A stretch of 64,000 nt of DNA from Cyathus striatus (Eukaryota; Basidiomycota; Agaricomycetes; Agaricales; Nidulariaceae): assembly GCA_025738555.1 (NCBI GenBank), contig JAOVFP010000006.1, forward strand, positions 5,518,001-5,582,000, written 5' to 3'. The first letter of the stretch is position 1; the number at the start of each line of letters is the position of its first letter. The notes below the pieces were generated by a model. That model searched no databases. It saw nothing but the letters and a program-made list of their open reading frames with translations, and had not been told where the DNA came from. Both the position numbers and the translations under genes were made by a program. Below are positions 1-12,594 of the stretch, piece by piece.

Positions 1-110
1 TTAGAGCTTCTTCTTTTACAATTACATTTCAAAACATCTTACCTTCACAAATATGAATTTAGATGTCTAAAATTTCGTTTTGTTGTCATAGCGGAGCACT
101 TCCGGAGGGT

Positions 111-658
111 GTAACTAGAGTTTGATAACTTTTGTCACGCATTGTCACAGTAAGATTTGAGACTCAGAACACCGGCAAATCGGTCGCTAGTCTGTTGCCT
201 TGCTCCCTAGCGTCATCAGCTAATTTTTAAGCGCAACGTACATAATAGGGTTTGAAGCGGAGATCTATTTCTCCTTTCCCTGTCACGCTCAGAATGCATA
301 GAAACTCGTATTCACGCTCTATTGCTGCACAGGCTCAGTTGTTTGTTATGAAAGTTTGCAATATGGTAGGGCTACATGTATTCTATACACTTGTCAAATT
401 TCGTAAGGATATGTCAACAAGATCGGAATAGATCTCGCATTTAATGTCGCATATTCGACCGATTTTCAGAGAGTTCTGCAGTAATTCCACATTTTAAAAC
501 CAAATATACTTCCAATCGACATATAAGCTGGGACATACATTGGTAGCGATGTATTACATTGGCATGCAAAGTTTAGTAGTAATAGCATAAATGAGGGAAG
601 AGATAATACAGATTTACAAAGTTATCAAACTCTCGATACGTTATCAAACTCTTGTTAC
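111..658. repeat. MITE-like inverted-repeat element
   Basis: The left end reads GTAACTAGAGTTTGATAAC (111-129). The reverse complement of 640-658 is the same apart from one base. A second partial copy of the right end lies at 621-635. A length of about 550 bp, short inverted ends and no coding content fit a non-autonomous DNA element. No target duplication was identified. Confidence 0.45.
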
Positions 659-1377
659 ATGATAGTAACCCCAGTGGTTAACATGTAACGTACGTCGCTT
701 TGCGACGCACGCTAAGTGGCAAGCTTGACGAATCCTAGTTTTTAGTTATATTTTTTTGTACATTCTAAATTAACTTGTTGCACTATATTTTAAATGTCAC
801 TATTTCAGCTTGAATTTTGTTTACACAGAATGTAATCAGAATAATTATTATGTACTTTGTATTAGTAGTCTTGTCTTCAATGTTCTATTAATTTGTGCTT
901 CATTTTTATATACTAAATAGTAGTCCAACTTTTGTGCTGATGTTCTAATTTTATTTTAATAGCCTGTGCATTATTTATTTATTCTATCTTCACTCTAAAT
1001 GCTCTTGCTTCATTCTAATACATAATCATTGTCTCAAATTTCTACTATGGTTAAATGCATGGGTGTACCGGTTGCCTAGTACCAATTATCCAATAGTATT
1101 TGAAGGTGATATAAAAGTACGAACTTAATAGAAAGTACTCATTGTTGAATCTAAAGTTTGAGCAGAGATGTATTTACGATGGAAATGTGTGTATTCGATG
1201 CACCATCGCAACGCTGACTAATGCACTGTATTGGCCCAGTGCTCACCAACGTAAAGCGGACAAACCCGAACGTGTACGGAAAATTCCGAGAATTGCGGAG
1301 AAATCCGAGCGTGGCGGCAAAATCCGTACGTACATGCACAGCCACTACGCATTTTCGCTCGCCAATGCAGACAAATA

Positions 1378-1395
1378 GGGGGAGCAAGCTCCCCC
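1378..1395. repeat. short GC hairpin
   Basis: Eight-base arms GGGGGAGC and GCTCCCCC are separated by AA. It is a strong hairpin in AT-rich surroundings; no function is assigned. Confidence 0.6.
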
Positions 1396-2163
1396 AATAA
1401 TCTTGAATTATGTCCTTTGTAGCCCAGTTGCTTCACGGAAGTGTCAGAATCAGATTGATATGAATATACAGCCTGTGCAACAGGTCCGATCATAACAGCT
1501 ATTTGCTCAAGCGGTATACATCGGACGTCCAAATGTGAAAGCCTGCTGTCCACCAATATACAACAAGTACACTAGTACACGCACATCGCTAGATAAAAGA
1601 AACTGTTAAGAAACAATACGTTTCTTAATATCTGGCGGTATATATACAGATAGTTCGTCGTAAGTATGACCACGCTTTCAGGATCTTTGAGACAAGCAGG
1701 AATTCGTTTTTACTATCGCCACGAGCTCTATATTTAGCATCGTATAGTATATTGCTGTTAGCCTGTTATCAGAGAGTAAACAACAGGCCAGCGTAAAGAA
1801 TAGCTATTGTTATGTCAAAATTGGGATTGGGTTGTCGTTCTAGCATGATAAAGTGGGTCAATATTCGAGCATGTATAGGGCTATTCGAGTTTCTCGTCCT
1901 CTTAGACTCTCCCTTACCACTCTCGTCCACTAGAACAGCGGGGAGGGAGATACACCGCCCACACATTAATAGCCCGACTATACACCCGCACCGCTTGCAC
2001 ACCCAGATCACTTGGTAAAATTATTCGCCAATCAATTTTATGCACTCCTTTTGAGCATGCCATAATCGAGAATCGATTAAACCTTACCTGTGTGGTTTCA
2101 CACCATCGATAGATGAATGGGACAGTACCTTACATCATTTGGTCTGTTCAATGCGTGAGAGAA

Positions 2164-2240
2164 AAGTAGGTATATCCAAGGTCCGTCGCTGTTAGTGCCA
2201 GGCGGTTGTCATCGTTGTTGACGATGACAAGTACCTACTT
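2164..2240. repeat. two-tier stem-loop
   Basis: An outer inverted pair (AAGTAGGTA at 2164-2172, TACCTACTT at 2232-2240) encloses an inner perfect 10-bp stem (TTGTCATCGT at 2206-2215, ACGATGACAA at 2221-2230). It may be a small mobile-element remnant or a structured DNA site. Confidence 0.5.
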
Positions 2241-2689
2241 ACGGCACAAACGACGATCAATATCGTGGGAAGTTGTTGACATTCGGTCTACTTTCTTCCA
2301 TTGCTCCACCTAGACCGGAAGCCGGTTAATCGAGGCAAGAGTTTCACTGATCGGCAACTTCAATTCATCTCTGTTCATTTGTTTGGTTACTCTCTGCTAT
2401 TCGTGGTGACAAGATAATTGATCATTGCATATGAACCTCCCAGCACCGTATCGACTTGGCGGTATGAAGTGGGGTGTATGAGGATAAGGCTGTTTAACGC
2501 AGCACCGCCGCTGCCTGATCACCATTACTCATTCCTCGTATTCCTCTAACTGCTATTCGAATAAGGCAACGATGAATGATAAAGTTTAATTGGGAAAATG
2601 AGACACTACGTTTAGGTTAAGAGGGTACCATATGTGTACTGTGGTGGAGCGGAACGAGCGGAAAGCGACCCTTGTGAGAAGGACCGGGG

Positions 2690-2960
2690 AGTGTCCGAGT
2701 GATTCAAGTGGGCTCATACGTGCCCTGTTCTGTTCACCACCTCTTCCCTCGTCTCGCTGCATTGCGTAAATGCTTCATTGACCAATATGAACTTTTCGAG
2801 CCTGTGCAAGTGACTTAGATTGAGACCATTATGAAGTATGAAGAGCATCGCTGGGGTCGAGTCCAAGAGCAGAGGGGAAAGAAGAAAAACGACAACAAGC
2901 AGCAAGCGAGGAAAGAACCGGGGCGCTGAAAATAGTCGCGCCGCTTGCACTTGGAACCCT
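2690..2960 (+). repeat. R1-related leader fragment
   Basis: The stretch around 2860-2945 (GTCCAAGAGCAGAG followed by GCGAGGAAAGAACCGG) matches the sequence at 35275-35365, just upstream of the first DWK gene. It is therefore a detached fragment of the leader that precedes that gene family. No coding region follows it. Confidence 0.5.
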
Positions 2961-5900
2961 ATAGTATCTGTACTCACAACATGCTCACACGATTACGTAG
3001 GTCGACTATGGTGTAATGGGCCATGGCTAACATTACCGCTAAGGGTGCTTCGGGATTCGAATCCGTGACCGGGGGTAGGGGGTGGGTCAGGGGACCAAAA
3101 AAAAAGTTGAAAGGTACCGAGACGTCGTAAGCCTCACAAAAATACCAGATGTATTTCACTGAGAATATAAATATATAGTTATGAAAAGGCAAGTATTCAA
3201 GTATGGCGTGAAGGCTACCGCCTCTCATGGCTATTTAGTACATATATCGCGATAGCTCGGAGTTTGATTAATAATATAAGTAGGTACAATCCGGAAAAAA
3301 CTGTAGTCAGATACATAATTCAAGTCTTATACACAACTAAGCTTAATACTCACTGACTAAACACCTGACATTGTATCGATTTGACTTGTTTCTTTTTCAA
3401 GTTCTTCCCGAATGACCAACACTACACGACAAGAAAGAGCTGCATACATAACCCTCATAAGTCTATATGATCATCCCGTTAATCAATACATAAGGTGTAG
3501 AATAAGAGACATACATTTCTATTAAATCAGAGTACTCAGGCATCAATGATGTGAACAGTATATTTGTCAGTGATAACACTGGAATGCAAGGTAAAATATT
3601 ATTAAACGATATCCAAATGAACTCACCGAATAAATATATGTAGTATATGATTCCTGAACAGCCAGTTTAGTCTACAGTATAATTATTAATTGACCAGGAA
3701 ATCACCATCTCGTATCACAATTTTCGTCATATTTAACCTGCCTCCCTTCCTGACTTTGTCAAATTGTCAGTAACTAATTTACTAGTAGGTGGTAAAAAGA
3801 CAGGTTTAGTAACTTACAAGCAGTGAAAGCAACTGGTAACATGAGTATCAACATCACTGAATTATAATAATCTCTGTATTAGTGCAGTTACTTTAAAGCG
3901 AAACTAATCAATAGCTGACCTGTCTGATATGCTAGTAGTATACTCCAGGCTGCCAACGCAGATTCGATCTTCTGCCTAGTCGGAAAACACCCTTCTCCAT
4001 CTAAGATACTTTGTAAATCAACTTATACCAATATGATGATTAGTCGATACTTAGTAGCAGCTGTCTACAATTCATTTACGTACATTCAAGAGAGTTTGTA
4101 AAAAACCCCACAGCAACCCACATTGGCGTCAGGAAGCTTATGTTCAAAGCAACTAATATTATGGTCATGGTCCTTGTCTTCCTTCGCACTGCCCAAACGC
4201 GCAGGGTTAAGATTACTTCAGCAGTAGATGATAAGTGCTCTTCTTTGCTCAGCAAAATGTTACACTTACAATCAGAAGTTGTAAATCCCATTGCTAGGAA
4301 TGCTGAAAGTATTAAGTTGCATGCTCAGTGAGAAATATAGATATGGACAAAACTCGATTTCTCACCAATTATTGCATTAGATATGAACTTGCATGATGCT
4401 GACGACAACACAGGGAAGGACTCAACTGTATAGAATTTAGGATAAATACTCTAGGCCTTTCACAAGTAACATCCTACCAATTATGTTTAAGGTGATATCG
4501 ACATATGTACTGTACCGCACGAAGACATACAGCACTTTTATCACGTTCCAACGTGACTTCCATATGTAAGTAACTTCCAAGTGCATTGTAATAATATGCT
4601 CGAATACCTATATGATGACTAAGATCCGTCACGGCATAGGACATCAGGAAGAAACGACATACCCAGAGGGCGAGGCATGCCACTTGACGTGGTCAATCTT
4701 GATTCAGAGGAACGTGAAAGATGAGAATTAGCAAGATGCTCACTGCGCAAGGACTATTAGATTTGAAAGGATATGAATTAGTGACGAGTAAAAGACTGAA
4801 ATGAATACAAATGAGCCGTACCATAACAGTTCGAGTATGCTCTACAACCGTTATTGCAATGTCTTCTATAGAAGAATTCATTGAGTGAGAATAGTTCACT
4901 GGTAATCTTTACAATTTGTTACACATGGAAGGATTTCATTGCCCTTTTAACCTTCAAAGAGCACAAATATAGTCTATGCTGTTGGTATCCATGACTGAAG
5001 ATAACAACAGGATTCTGGAATCATACTAATCTATGCAAGGAATATCAGAAGGGGTAATTTGTTCTAAATATATTTCCAGGTAATTCATTGAATCATATCC
5101 ACAAATGGTTTGTTGCAATATGTACAAAAGAATATAAAGTGGAGATAACATGAAGGAGGAAGTCGGTGCATGAGAGTATAGATGAAACAAACCAAAACCT
5201 TTGGTTCCAGACAAGAACTGACATTTCTGATTTTATTATTATTATCTTGTTGATGGCTCGACTTCTGGTAGAATAACATATCAATATCTAAAAACGATAG
5301 AGATATAGTGGAACTGAGATTCAAAGATATGTTTTTGATCAACTGAAAATCGGAAAGAGCTGCTAGAAGACGGCGGAGATCTGTGTTCACACCACCACCC
5401 CATTATTCAACATATCGTCAGGCAACGCCAGGAACCTTGAGTCAATGCCGCTGCTCGTCATTTTATTGGGGTAGTAGTATTTAACTGTTTGTCAGTTTAT
5501 CAGAGACGGTTGTAGGAGGGAAGATCAGTGATAACATCAGTGCTCATAAAAAGCGCAACCATGATGATTGCATCTGCGTAGACAACTTCGTTCAACCCTG
5601 CATCGTACACTCTTAATATCCACTAAGTACGAGAAGAAAGGCATGTAGCAGTCTCTCACCTTGGTCCAAGTTGATAGTCAACGTCCCACCTAGGTTCTAG
5701 CCTAACCGACTGTACCGGTACCGATTCCGAGATGTTTATTGTCGACCTCAGTGGTCATGCAAAGCGCAGCTCAACAAAAGTTGCACTTCATTTTAATCTT
5801 GTGTCGTGATATGAAGTGAGTACGAAAAGTTCAAGAAAGTCGAAAGAAAGGAGTCTAACAGTCAATTAGTCACTCATCATGGCAGTCAACACTCCAGCTA

Positions 5901-6160
5901 ATCCAAGACTGCCTGTAACCTTGACAACGGACTCTCACCATATCACGTGGTCGACTAAGGATTTTCCGGATTTGGACCAGGGGTCCAGGACAGGACTGTC
6001 TGCGAAGTGATGAAATGTGAGAGGTGCTTGGAGTGACTAGACTAAACCAGGGGAAGTGAAAGGCAATGTAAAATGTCGAAGTAAATCATACCTATGGCCT
6101 CGAGTTCAACTCCAGCTTACAATATTATGAGAAAGGAAATGTGTCACTATAAATAAATAG
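2961..6160. other. intergenic with decayed coding traces
   Basis: No complete gene could be assembled. A membrane-protein exon is recognisable at 4085-4291 on the minus strand. Open frames at 4693-4899 and 5085-5390 on the same strand have hydrophobic stretches and might be further decayed exons of that gene, but they could not be joined. Confidence 0.45.
4085..4291 (-). pseudogene. DUF6533-type membrane protein exon remnant
   Basis: The minus-strand reading contains EVILTLRVWAVRRKTRT followed by a hydrophobic helix ending near FFTNSLEC, and then a GT donor (GTAAAT). The pattern 'ILTLRVWAV + charged turn + helix' is the third-helix signature of Agaricomycete DUF6533-type membrane proteins. 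A better-preserved relative lies at 54.1-55.4 kb. The remaining exons could not be found in a consistent arrangement, so this is called a remnant; a diverged gene with unusual splicing is not excluded. Confidence 0.45.
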
Positions 6161-6161
6161 T

Positions 6162-7135
6162 TGGCATATAAAAGTACAGACAACTCGGTACCTTTCAAAT
6201 TCAGGAACCAATTACAATGGGATGACTTGTCATACTGTATTGGACGCACCGCCACCGTATTCAGTTGACTGCTTGGACGATATACAAAAGAATAGCAACA
6301 GGGTGAATGTATGAACAGAATAGCATATATATGTAAGAAGGTAGCACATGCGCAAGATATGAATGGTACATAAGAGATGGGTGAGGAGGAGAAGAGGCGG
6401 AAAACAGCAAAACGGTACGATACGGACTCAGCTTTTGCTTCCATACCTGGTCTGTACTGCAACATAGAGCAATAACGCAGCAGTATGTTGTCCAAGTGAG
6501 GGAGGGAACGACGGCTTCAGTAGCCATAAGTACAACGAACAGATGGCGCAAGTACCTCCCACTTCCTAGCATCCCGTAAGTACAGGGTAGAGCATCTAAC
6601 AAGGAAGAAACGTACTTTATTCTAGTCCAAGCCGCCGTAGGCATCTATCAACAGCTCTATCCTATCCTGCCCAACGCCCACAATGAGCGCACCCATCTCC
6701 AATCCTCCAACATACCAGTCACCGCATAAGTAAAACAGGTATGAGCCTCAGCGCAAGGACGCCAGAAAGAAACCACGGAATGCAAGAGGCCGCATAAACA
6801 CCCTTTGCCCTATTCAAGTACGCGAGGATGTCGGGGACACGAAATATGTTGGATTTGATGGCCGGATCATGGGTTGGTACCATGGTGGGATGATGGGTCT
6901 AATGACGTATGGCGTATGTAGACAGGACCGATGATTAGTGGGGGCGCTGGGGTGGGGAGCAAAGGGAGGGAGGGGTGTTGGGGTGTTGAGCGCTAGCGGG
7001 AGATGAGTGGACGAGGGGTAGACAACGTACGCTGGAGACTCGATAGTTCCTGCTATACCAAACGACTCCATAGCCCCCTCCGAGCGCTTCAGCACCACCA
7101 CCGTCGATGGATAGCTTCAGGGCATAAGGACAGCG
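6162..7135 (+). repeat. dispersed repeat R1, copy A (first module)
   Basis: It begins with a TATAAAAG box and then follows the same order of sequence as copy C at 34233-35395: short TTTCAAAT and CAATGGGATG blocks, a purine-rich stretch, CAACGCCCACAATGAGCGC, then a G-rich tract ending near ACGTACGCTGGAGACTC. Similar minus-strand frames occur in the copies, but they are by-products of the repeat and differ in frame and stops. In copy C the repeat runs directly into a DWK-family gene; here no such gene follows. Confidence 0.7.
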
Positions 7136-7229
7136 TACGGAGTGTGTCAATATACCTGGAGAGAAAGCCCTGCTTCTTCACTTCACATTTGTGAGCTTGA
7201 ACCTAAGCGTACAACAAAGAATAGACATA

Positions 7230-7890
7230 CCATATTCAACTTTCAGCCACAGAAGTATCTCCTTCGTATCATGCCCAACGCCAAACGCACAGCATCCACG
7301 AGCATAACATCCATCACGCGTATGCACCCTACGGCACACCAGTCAAAACATAGACTATGCAAGCATGAATATCTCCGACACTAAGACGCCAAAGAGAAAA
7401 CAATGCGGGGGTGTTGGGGACGAAAAATGTGCAGGTTTTGATGCAGATGGCCGGGATGGGGTGTGGTGACATGTCCATTGGCGGGTTGGGTTGACGTGTA
7501 GAGAGTGGTTGGGATTGATGACCGGGAGGGCGGGAACTCGGGGGCAAGGGGGGTGGGGGGGGAGAGCAGGGAGAGCAGGCTGTTGGTAGGGCGTTGAACA
7601 TTCAACATAGTCTCAGAGTGTTGATCTTTGAGATAGGAACAAGAGAGTGGTGCAAGCGTGGCGTACGCTAGAGACTCGATAGTTCCAGCTGCCCTTCCCT
7701 CCTCTCCCCGGCACTCACGTTGCAGAAATCCTTCGTCGACCAACACGAACCCTCTGAGTCTGTATAAGTGGCATGTTCCAGGATCGTAACCATCGACAAA
7801 ATCGAGGCCAACTCTAAGTCAAGCATCACTTCCGACGAGTCAATGAGGCAAGAGCAGGAGGAAAGAAGCAACAACGACAACAAGTGTAGC
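7230..7890 (+). repeat. dispersed repeat R1, copy A (second, diverged module)
   Basis: It repeats the plan of the preceding module in diverged form: a GCCCAACGCC-like block, a CACACCAGTCA-like block, a G-rich tract, then GCGTACGCTAGAGACTCGATAG. This suggests a local tandem duplication of R1 followed by decay. It ends near the GCAAGAGCAGGAGGAAAG block, which corresponds to the leader purine block upstream of the DWK gene at 35.3 kb. Confidence 0.55.
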
Positions 7891-8561
7891 GGTTCTGTGA
7901 CTTACTAGTTACAGATTAGTAAAGTCCGATCTCACGTGACTTTACCGCCGTATATACTATTTCGACCACTTGTTCATGATTGAGAGAGCGTGATAAAAAA
8001 ATTGGTTTTACAAAGTGTTCAAGCCCAAAAGTTCAGCGTGACGCAGGGCCAATGTGTTCATACCCCTACAGCCGCCCGATACGGGCGAAATTTTATCACC
8101 TATCCTTCCCATGTACTCCGGAATCCACTGTCCTCAGCGGCGAGCACTCTCACTCCTCTTATCATCGGTCCCGTTCTCTCGCGGCATATCAGGTTGATGG
8201 TTATTCCATACATCATCAGGCTAACATATATGTAGTTTAGATACATCAGATGTCTGTACAAATGGTTATATAGAGAACCGAAGATATCACAGTCAATATA
8301 CATCTTGGATGGGTTCCTGTCATTTTAAAAGGATCTATACCAGAATTCACCATTGCAAATCTGCAATTTGTACCTATGGTGAGAAGTCTCAATTTGAAAA
8401 GTATATTTAACAGGATCCACTGGCCCAAACGATGTAATCTGGCTGTGTAAAATTTTATAACCTGGAACAATTGCATCATCTTTTCCAATAACAGATTGAC
8501 TGCCAGATATATAGAGTGTTTGTAGTCGTGTAAGAAAAGAAGCTGTTTCTATCAGTTGTGT
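7891..8561. other. 3' flank of the F-box gene
   Basis: No gene of its own is visible. The part at about 8290-8450 is clearly related, in reverse orientation, to 24900-25030, so this 3' flank was duplicated together with the end of the F-box coding region. Confidence 0.6.
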
Positions 8562-10011
8562 CTAAAGAATTTTTAGTGACACTGCAGCTCTTGGATTAGG
8601 AGCGAAACGAACCACAGAATTTTTAGGTTTGTAGTATTTTGTTGGGAAGGGAATTCCTTCGTGTTCATATCCATCTTGGTACAGTAGATCTTCGTCTACA
8701 TTGTAATCCACAGTCATGTACAAATACTTGAGATTAGCAAGCGATAAAATGGTGGAAATACAATGGTCCCCAAAAATCCACTTCGTCTTTTTACACGTGG
8801 CTTTTATTTTCAATCTTTCAAGACAGGATGCATGACTGAGTAAGGCACCAGTGGAGTAGATTGAATGAGATGAATCTGGTCCATACGTGCAAAACTCAAT
8901 TGAAAGAGATGTTAGGCCGGTGAAGGACTTCAAGTAACGATAGAAACTTTCAGAACTTCCAGATAATTCTTGTACACGGATCTTTGTAAGATGTATTCTT
9001 TCACGCCTTAGCCCATCCCAAATGACATCTTCAGTTACATCTGGACCAGGAACATGGTTCAAAACTGAGATTGATGTAAGTGATCGAAGATACAGTGACA
9101 ACGACTTCTTTTCTATGAAGTAGCCCATTATATCAAGGTGCGTAATATACAGCTGGGACTTTAGTTGAAGGCATGAGTTCAAGAGTTCCGGAGGTCCATG
9201 TAGATTATGAGCGGACAAAGTGCGAAGGCGAGAGGATGATCTCGAGATTAACTCAGGGATACCGTGAATTGGAAAATGTTGTAGGACATTGTTATCTGTT
9301 GTCATTGTGAAATCTTCTAAGGGAGGAATAGAGTCCAATCGAATAGGAGCCATTATGCTCAAACAGTCAACGTCAATTGTCAATGCCGTTAAAGAAGGCA
9401 TTTGAGAGATTCCTGACACAATGCAGTCTCTACTCCAATCAGTTATGGAGTCGTGTGTAAACCAACTGTTAGAGTAGGTTTGTTGTAAGTCCACAATGAT
9501 TTTGAAGAAGAGATACACATGCTCACTTAACTCGTGTTGCTCTATTAAAATTTCTGATAGCAAGTGGAAGCAAGCTCTTTAGCCTTTCAATCTTTAATTT
9601 TTTATACTCCTCGCTTTTGCTACACACAATGTTGGACCGCAAACATACATCCAAAATAGTGACCGATTTCGCACAGCTGAGGGAAGTATGCATCCCATTA
9701 GCCAGTGATTCGAGATATTCCACGAAATCACTGTCTTTAGTTGGGTATCCAATCACAACGGTGTGATAAAACAGCGGAGAAACTGTATCATTGAACCTTC
9801 TGCAAACGAGACGCAGACGCAGCATGGGTGTAGGTGGACCAAGATGATATAAGGGACATCCACGGACAATGTCCTCGTCAAAGGGCGGCATGAAGAATGG
9901 TGGATCATACCTAAAGCTATACCTATTAGTCCTATTAGTACTGGGATATACCCGCTTGATGATCTCTTGAAAGATTTCATTGGGCAATGTGAGAAGAGTT
10001 TCATTCTGCAT
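8562..10011 (-). CDS. F-box / leucine-rich-repeat-like protein
   Basis: The product is probably a substrate adaptor of an SCF ubiquitin ligase. Two exons join in phase: 10011-9527 and 9465-8562, with a 61-bp intron (GTGAGC...AACAG), giving 462 residues. The F-box is at residues ~6-50 (LTLPNEIFQEIIKRV, then LRLRLVCRRFNDTVSPLFYHTV). The C-terminal part has diverged LRR-like units such as LANLKYLYMTVDY and FTGLTSLSIEF. The start at 10011 was chosen because it has a CACCATGC context just before the F-box; an upstream in-frame ATG at 10098 would add 29 residues. A partial paralogue lies at 24.75-25.03 kb. The substrate is unknown; large F-box families with variable C-termini are common in mushrooms. 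Confidence 0.85.
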
Positions 10012-10680
10012 GGTGCTATGAAAGGAGGGGAGTTGTTTGAGAGTGTAGATGCGGTGATTTTCAGAATGGGATAGATATAGTGAAGTAGGAAGAATCAAGG
10101 GGAGTCATCCTGACACATTCAAAATCAATAGCAACAACTCCACTCAACCCGAAATTCAATGATTTCATTCAGCGTATCTTATTGATATAATTTCAATTAG
10201 ACTAATTAACATTTTAGTACGCCAGCACTCACGGCTAACCGTTGATGCCGCAAGTGAGCAACAAGTGAGTTATCAGTAGTACTTAGTATTTTCCACACGC
10301 CGGTTTTTCCTAGCTTACTTTTAACTAGCGACCTCGTTTATCTTTGTCCTCTGCCCTTGCACTAGACTTCTGCTCAGCTCAGCTCTTCTTGCTTCAGATT
10401 ATTACGTTTACTCAGACTCAGTGGGTTCGTAATTGTCGATGACGGACTTGCGAGGAGGGTATTGTGCACGTGAAATTCACGTGGTATAGCGGCGTTCAAA
10501 GTCAACGCTCCTAAGATCCACCCCCGCTCTCCTCCTCCCTCTCTCTCTCCTTTGCTGCTCCCCGCTGGTCATCGGTCCCATTCGCTTACATCCCACTTGG
10601 TATCGAAAAGGGTGTATACACAGCCTCTTTCTGACCGACGCCAACTGCAACCGATTCCACCCACCCTCCGGTTTTTTATG
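10012..10680. other. upstream region of the F-box gene
   Basis: No gene is recognised. A pyrimidine-rich tract (about 10518-10555) and short unsupported open frames are present. The left arm of the large inverted repeat starts at 10681. Confidence 0.5.
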
Positions 10681-11300
10681 GAAAGCCGAACCACCACGCT
10701 CGACTATGTCAAAGTATTTGAGCTCCGATTTTCGGCTCAGTGGCTTGCCGCTAATATTCGGTTCGACTTCTTGATTCCTTGTTTGCATAAGTACTGAATA
10801 TTAAATCCTAACCATTAATTCAAAGATCCACATCATAGATACATGATCTGATCTGTAGACTTAAGTTCCAAAAATAAAATCTTGCATACTTTTCTCTGTA
10901 TATAAAATTGAGGTGTTCATACTTAAGTTTGAATTTTATGCTCATTTTTCTTGCATTTGCTATGCTAAACGCAAGCTCCTGATTTTTCACACACAGAGTT
11001 ATGTTGTCATGCTCAGGGTCACAATTTTAATGCTCAACATTTCTGAATGTGAAAAGTGAGCACGAAAGTACAGCATAAAAACACCGTGATCATTTACACG
11101 GGCCTAGAAATGTACAGGACGTGTTTATAGTTACATTTAGTATAGTTTGACCGTTAGCATAAATGTTTGAGCATGAACATGGGTAGATATGATAGTGCTT
11201 AAGTTACATGTATTATGCATGACTCAGTGAGATGCAGAAAAAAAGACATGGAACTCAATTTATGAGGCATATATACTTGTGCGTGATTGAGTGATAGGTA

Positions 11301-12299
11301 TGAGCTCACCAGTGGCTTTCTTTGTGATTGATTGCTGTCGGTGAGCAGCGAGGGTGCGTACTGTATCCCACCGGGGGGTTGAATGATTTCAAATGTACTA
11401 CATCGGAATCAATACTTACCATGAAATCAATCAATTGTATTTAGTTAGAAATCATTGTAGTAAATTTCAGTCGGTGCGAAATCAATGCGAAATCAATGAA
11501 GAATAGAATCAATGAGGAATCATTGCAATAACAAAATCAATAAAAAGCAAATCAATTAGTATTAAATATGTCTTATGGTCCCCAACTGTGAGCGTAACAT
11601 TACATCAGGGCTGTTAACCATGTGAGCATAGCCACTACACTATTAGGGCTTTTATAGGTAACGCACTTCCGGGTACTTAACCAATACTTCACTGTCACTA
11701 CTTATACAATTTTTATATATTGTTGGACACTTCATAAAAAATGAAATTAAGGACATGAAGCCATGGTGGAATTAATATTTAGATCGCATAAATTTCATAC
11801 CACAGTGCTGATGTAACATATAGATTCAGACATATCGAAAAGTTTCTGAGTTCTTCATATGTCACTAAAATTGCCAATTTGCACGAAGTCCATCGAAATG
11901 ACAGTGAGGTATTGGTTAAGTACCCGGAAGTGCGTTACTTATAAAAGCCCTAATGGAGTAGTGGCTATGCTCACATGGTTAACAACCCTGATGTAATGTT
12001 ATGCTCACAGTTGGGGACCATAAGACACATTTAATACTAATTGATTTGCTTTTTATTGATTTTGTTATCACAATGATTCCTCATTGATTCTATTCTTCAT
12101 TGATTTTGCATTGATTTTGCATTGATTGAAATTTACTACAATGATTTCTAACTAAATACAATTGATTGATTTCATGGTAAGTATTGATTCTGATGTAGTA
12201 CATTTGAAATCATTCAACCCCCCGGTGGGATACAGTGCGCACCCTCGCTGCTCACTGACAGCGATCAATCACAAAGAAAGCCACGACTCATGAGCTCAC
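11301..12299. mobile_element. foldback element with ~400-bp arms
   Basis: The left arm (about 11310-11700) and right arm (about 11899-12290) are reverse complements almost base for base. They include CCCACCGGGGGGTTGAATG, AACTGTGAGC and CGCACTTCCGGGTACTTAAC. A non-matching loop of about 200 bp lies between. TGAGCTCAC occurs directly at both outer edges (11301-11309 and 12291-12299), a 9-bp target duplication candidate of the Mutator-like size class, although its core GAGCTC is palindromic. Each arm carries a cluster of AATCAAT motifs. It has no coding capacity. Confidence 0.8.
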
Positions 12300-12594
12300 A
12301 CCCATATTCAAGTAAATCATGTGTGTCAGCGGCATGAATATAAATTATACATTTGCACTCAGTGTAAATTAATATGTGTGAACCGGAAAAAAATTCCCAT
12401 GATGCTCACAGTCATACTTAATTAAAATGAATTTGAACATGAACATGATTTTTTTCATATTCAAGTTCATGCTTAAATTAAAGGATATGCATGCTATGCA
12501 TGAGCATGAGCACTGAGAGTGAATGTGAATAAAATATTGACGCAAGTTCACGTTAGAGCTATACACCGTAGTGTATGTGAGAGTTACGGTTGCC

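Larger units (their letters stand above)
1..2640. other. gene-poor AT-rich flank
   Basis: No reading frame here resembles a known protein, and the short open frames lack consistent splice structure. The stretch holds the inverted repeat at 111-658, a GC hairpin at 1378-1395 and a stem-loop at 2164-2240, listed separately. The rest looks like non-coding, decayed repeat sequence. Confidence 0.6.

Noticed and set aside
1378..1395. Bacterial-type terminator
   Set aside because: The hairpin has no T-run and the sequence is eukaryotic.
2999..3066. tRNA-like stretch with A-box-like TGGTGTAATGG and a GGATTCGAATCC B-box-like palindrome
   Set aside because: The acceptor stem pairs at only four or five positions and no convincing anticodon arm forms; at best a tRNA-derived repeat fragment.
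6106..6644. Minus-strand open frames repeated at 23312-23599 and 34279-34689
   Set aside because: They are conserved only because repeat R1 is conserved; frames and stops differ among copies and no domain is recognised.
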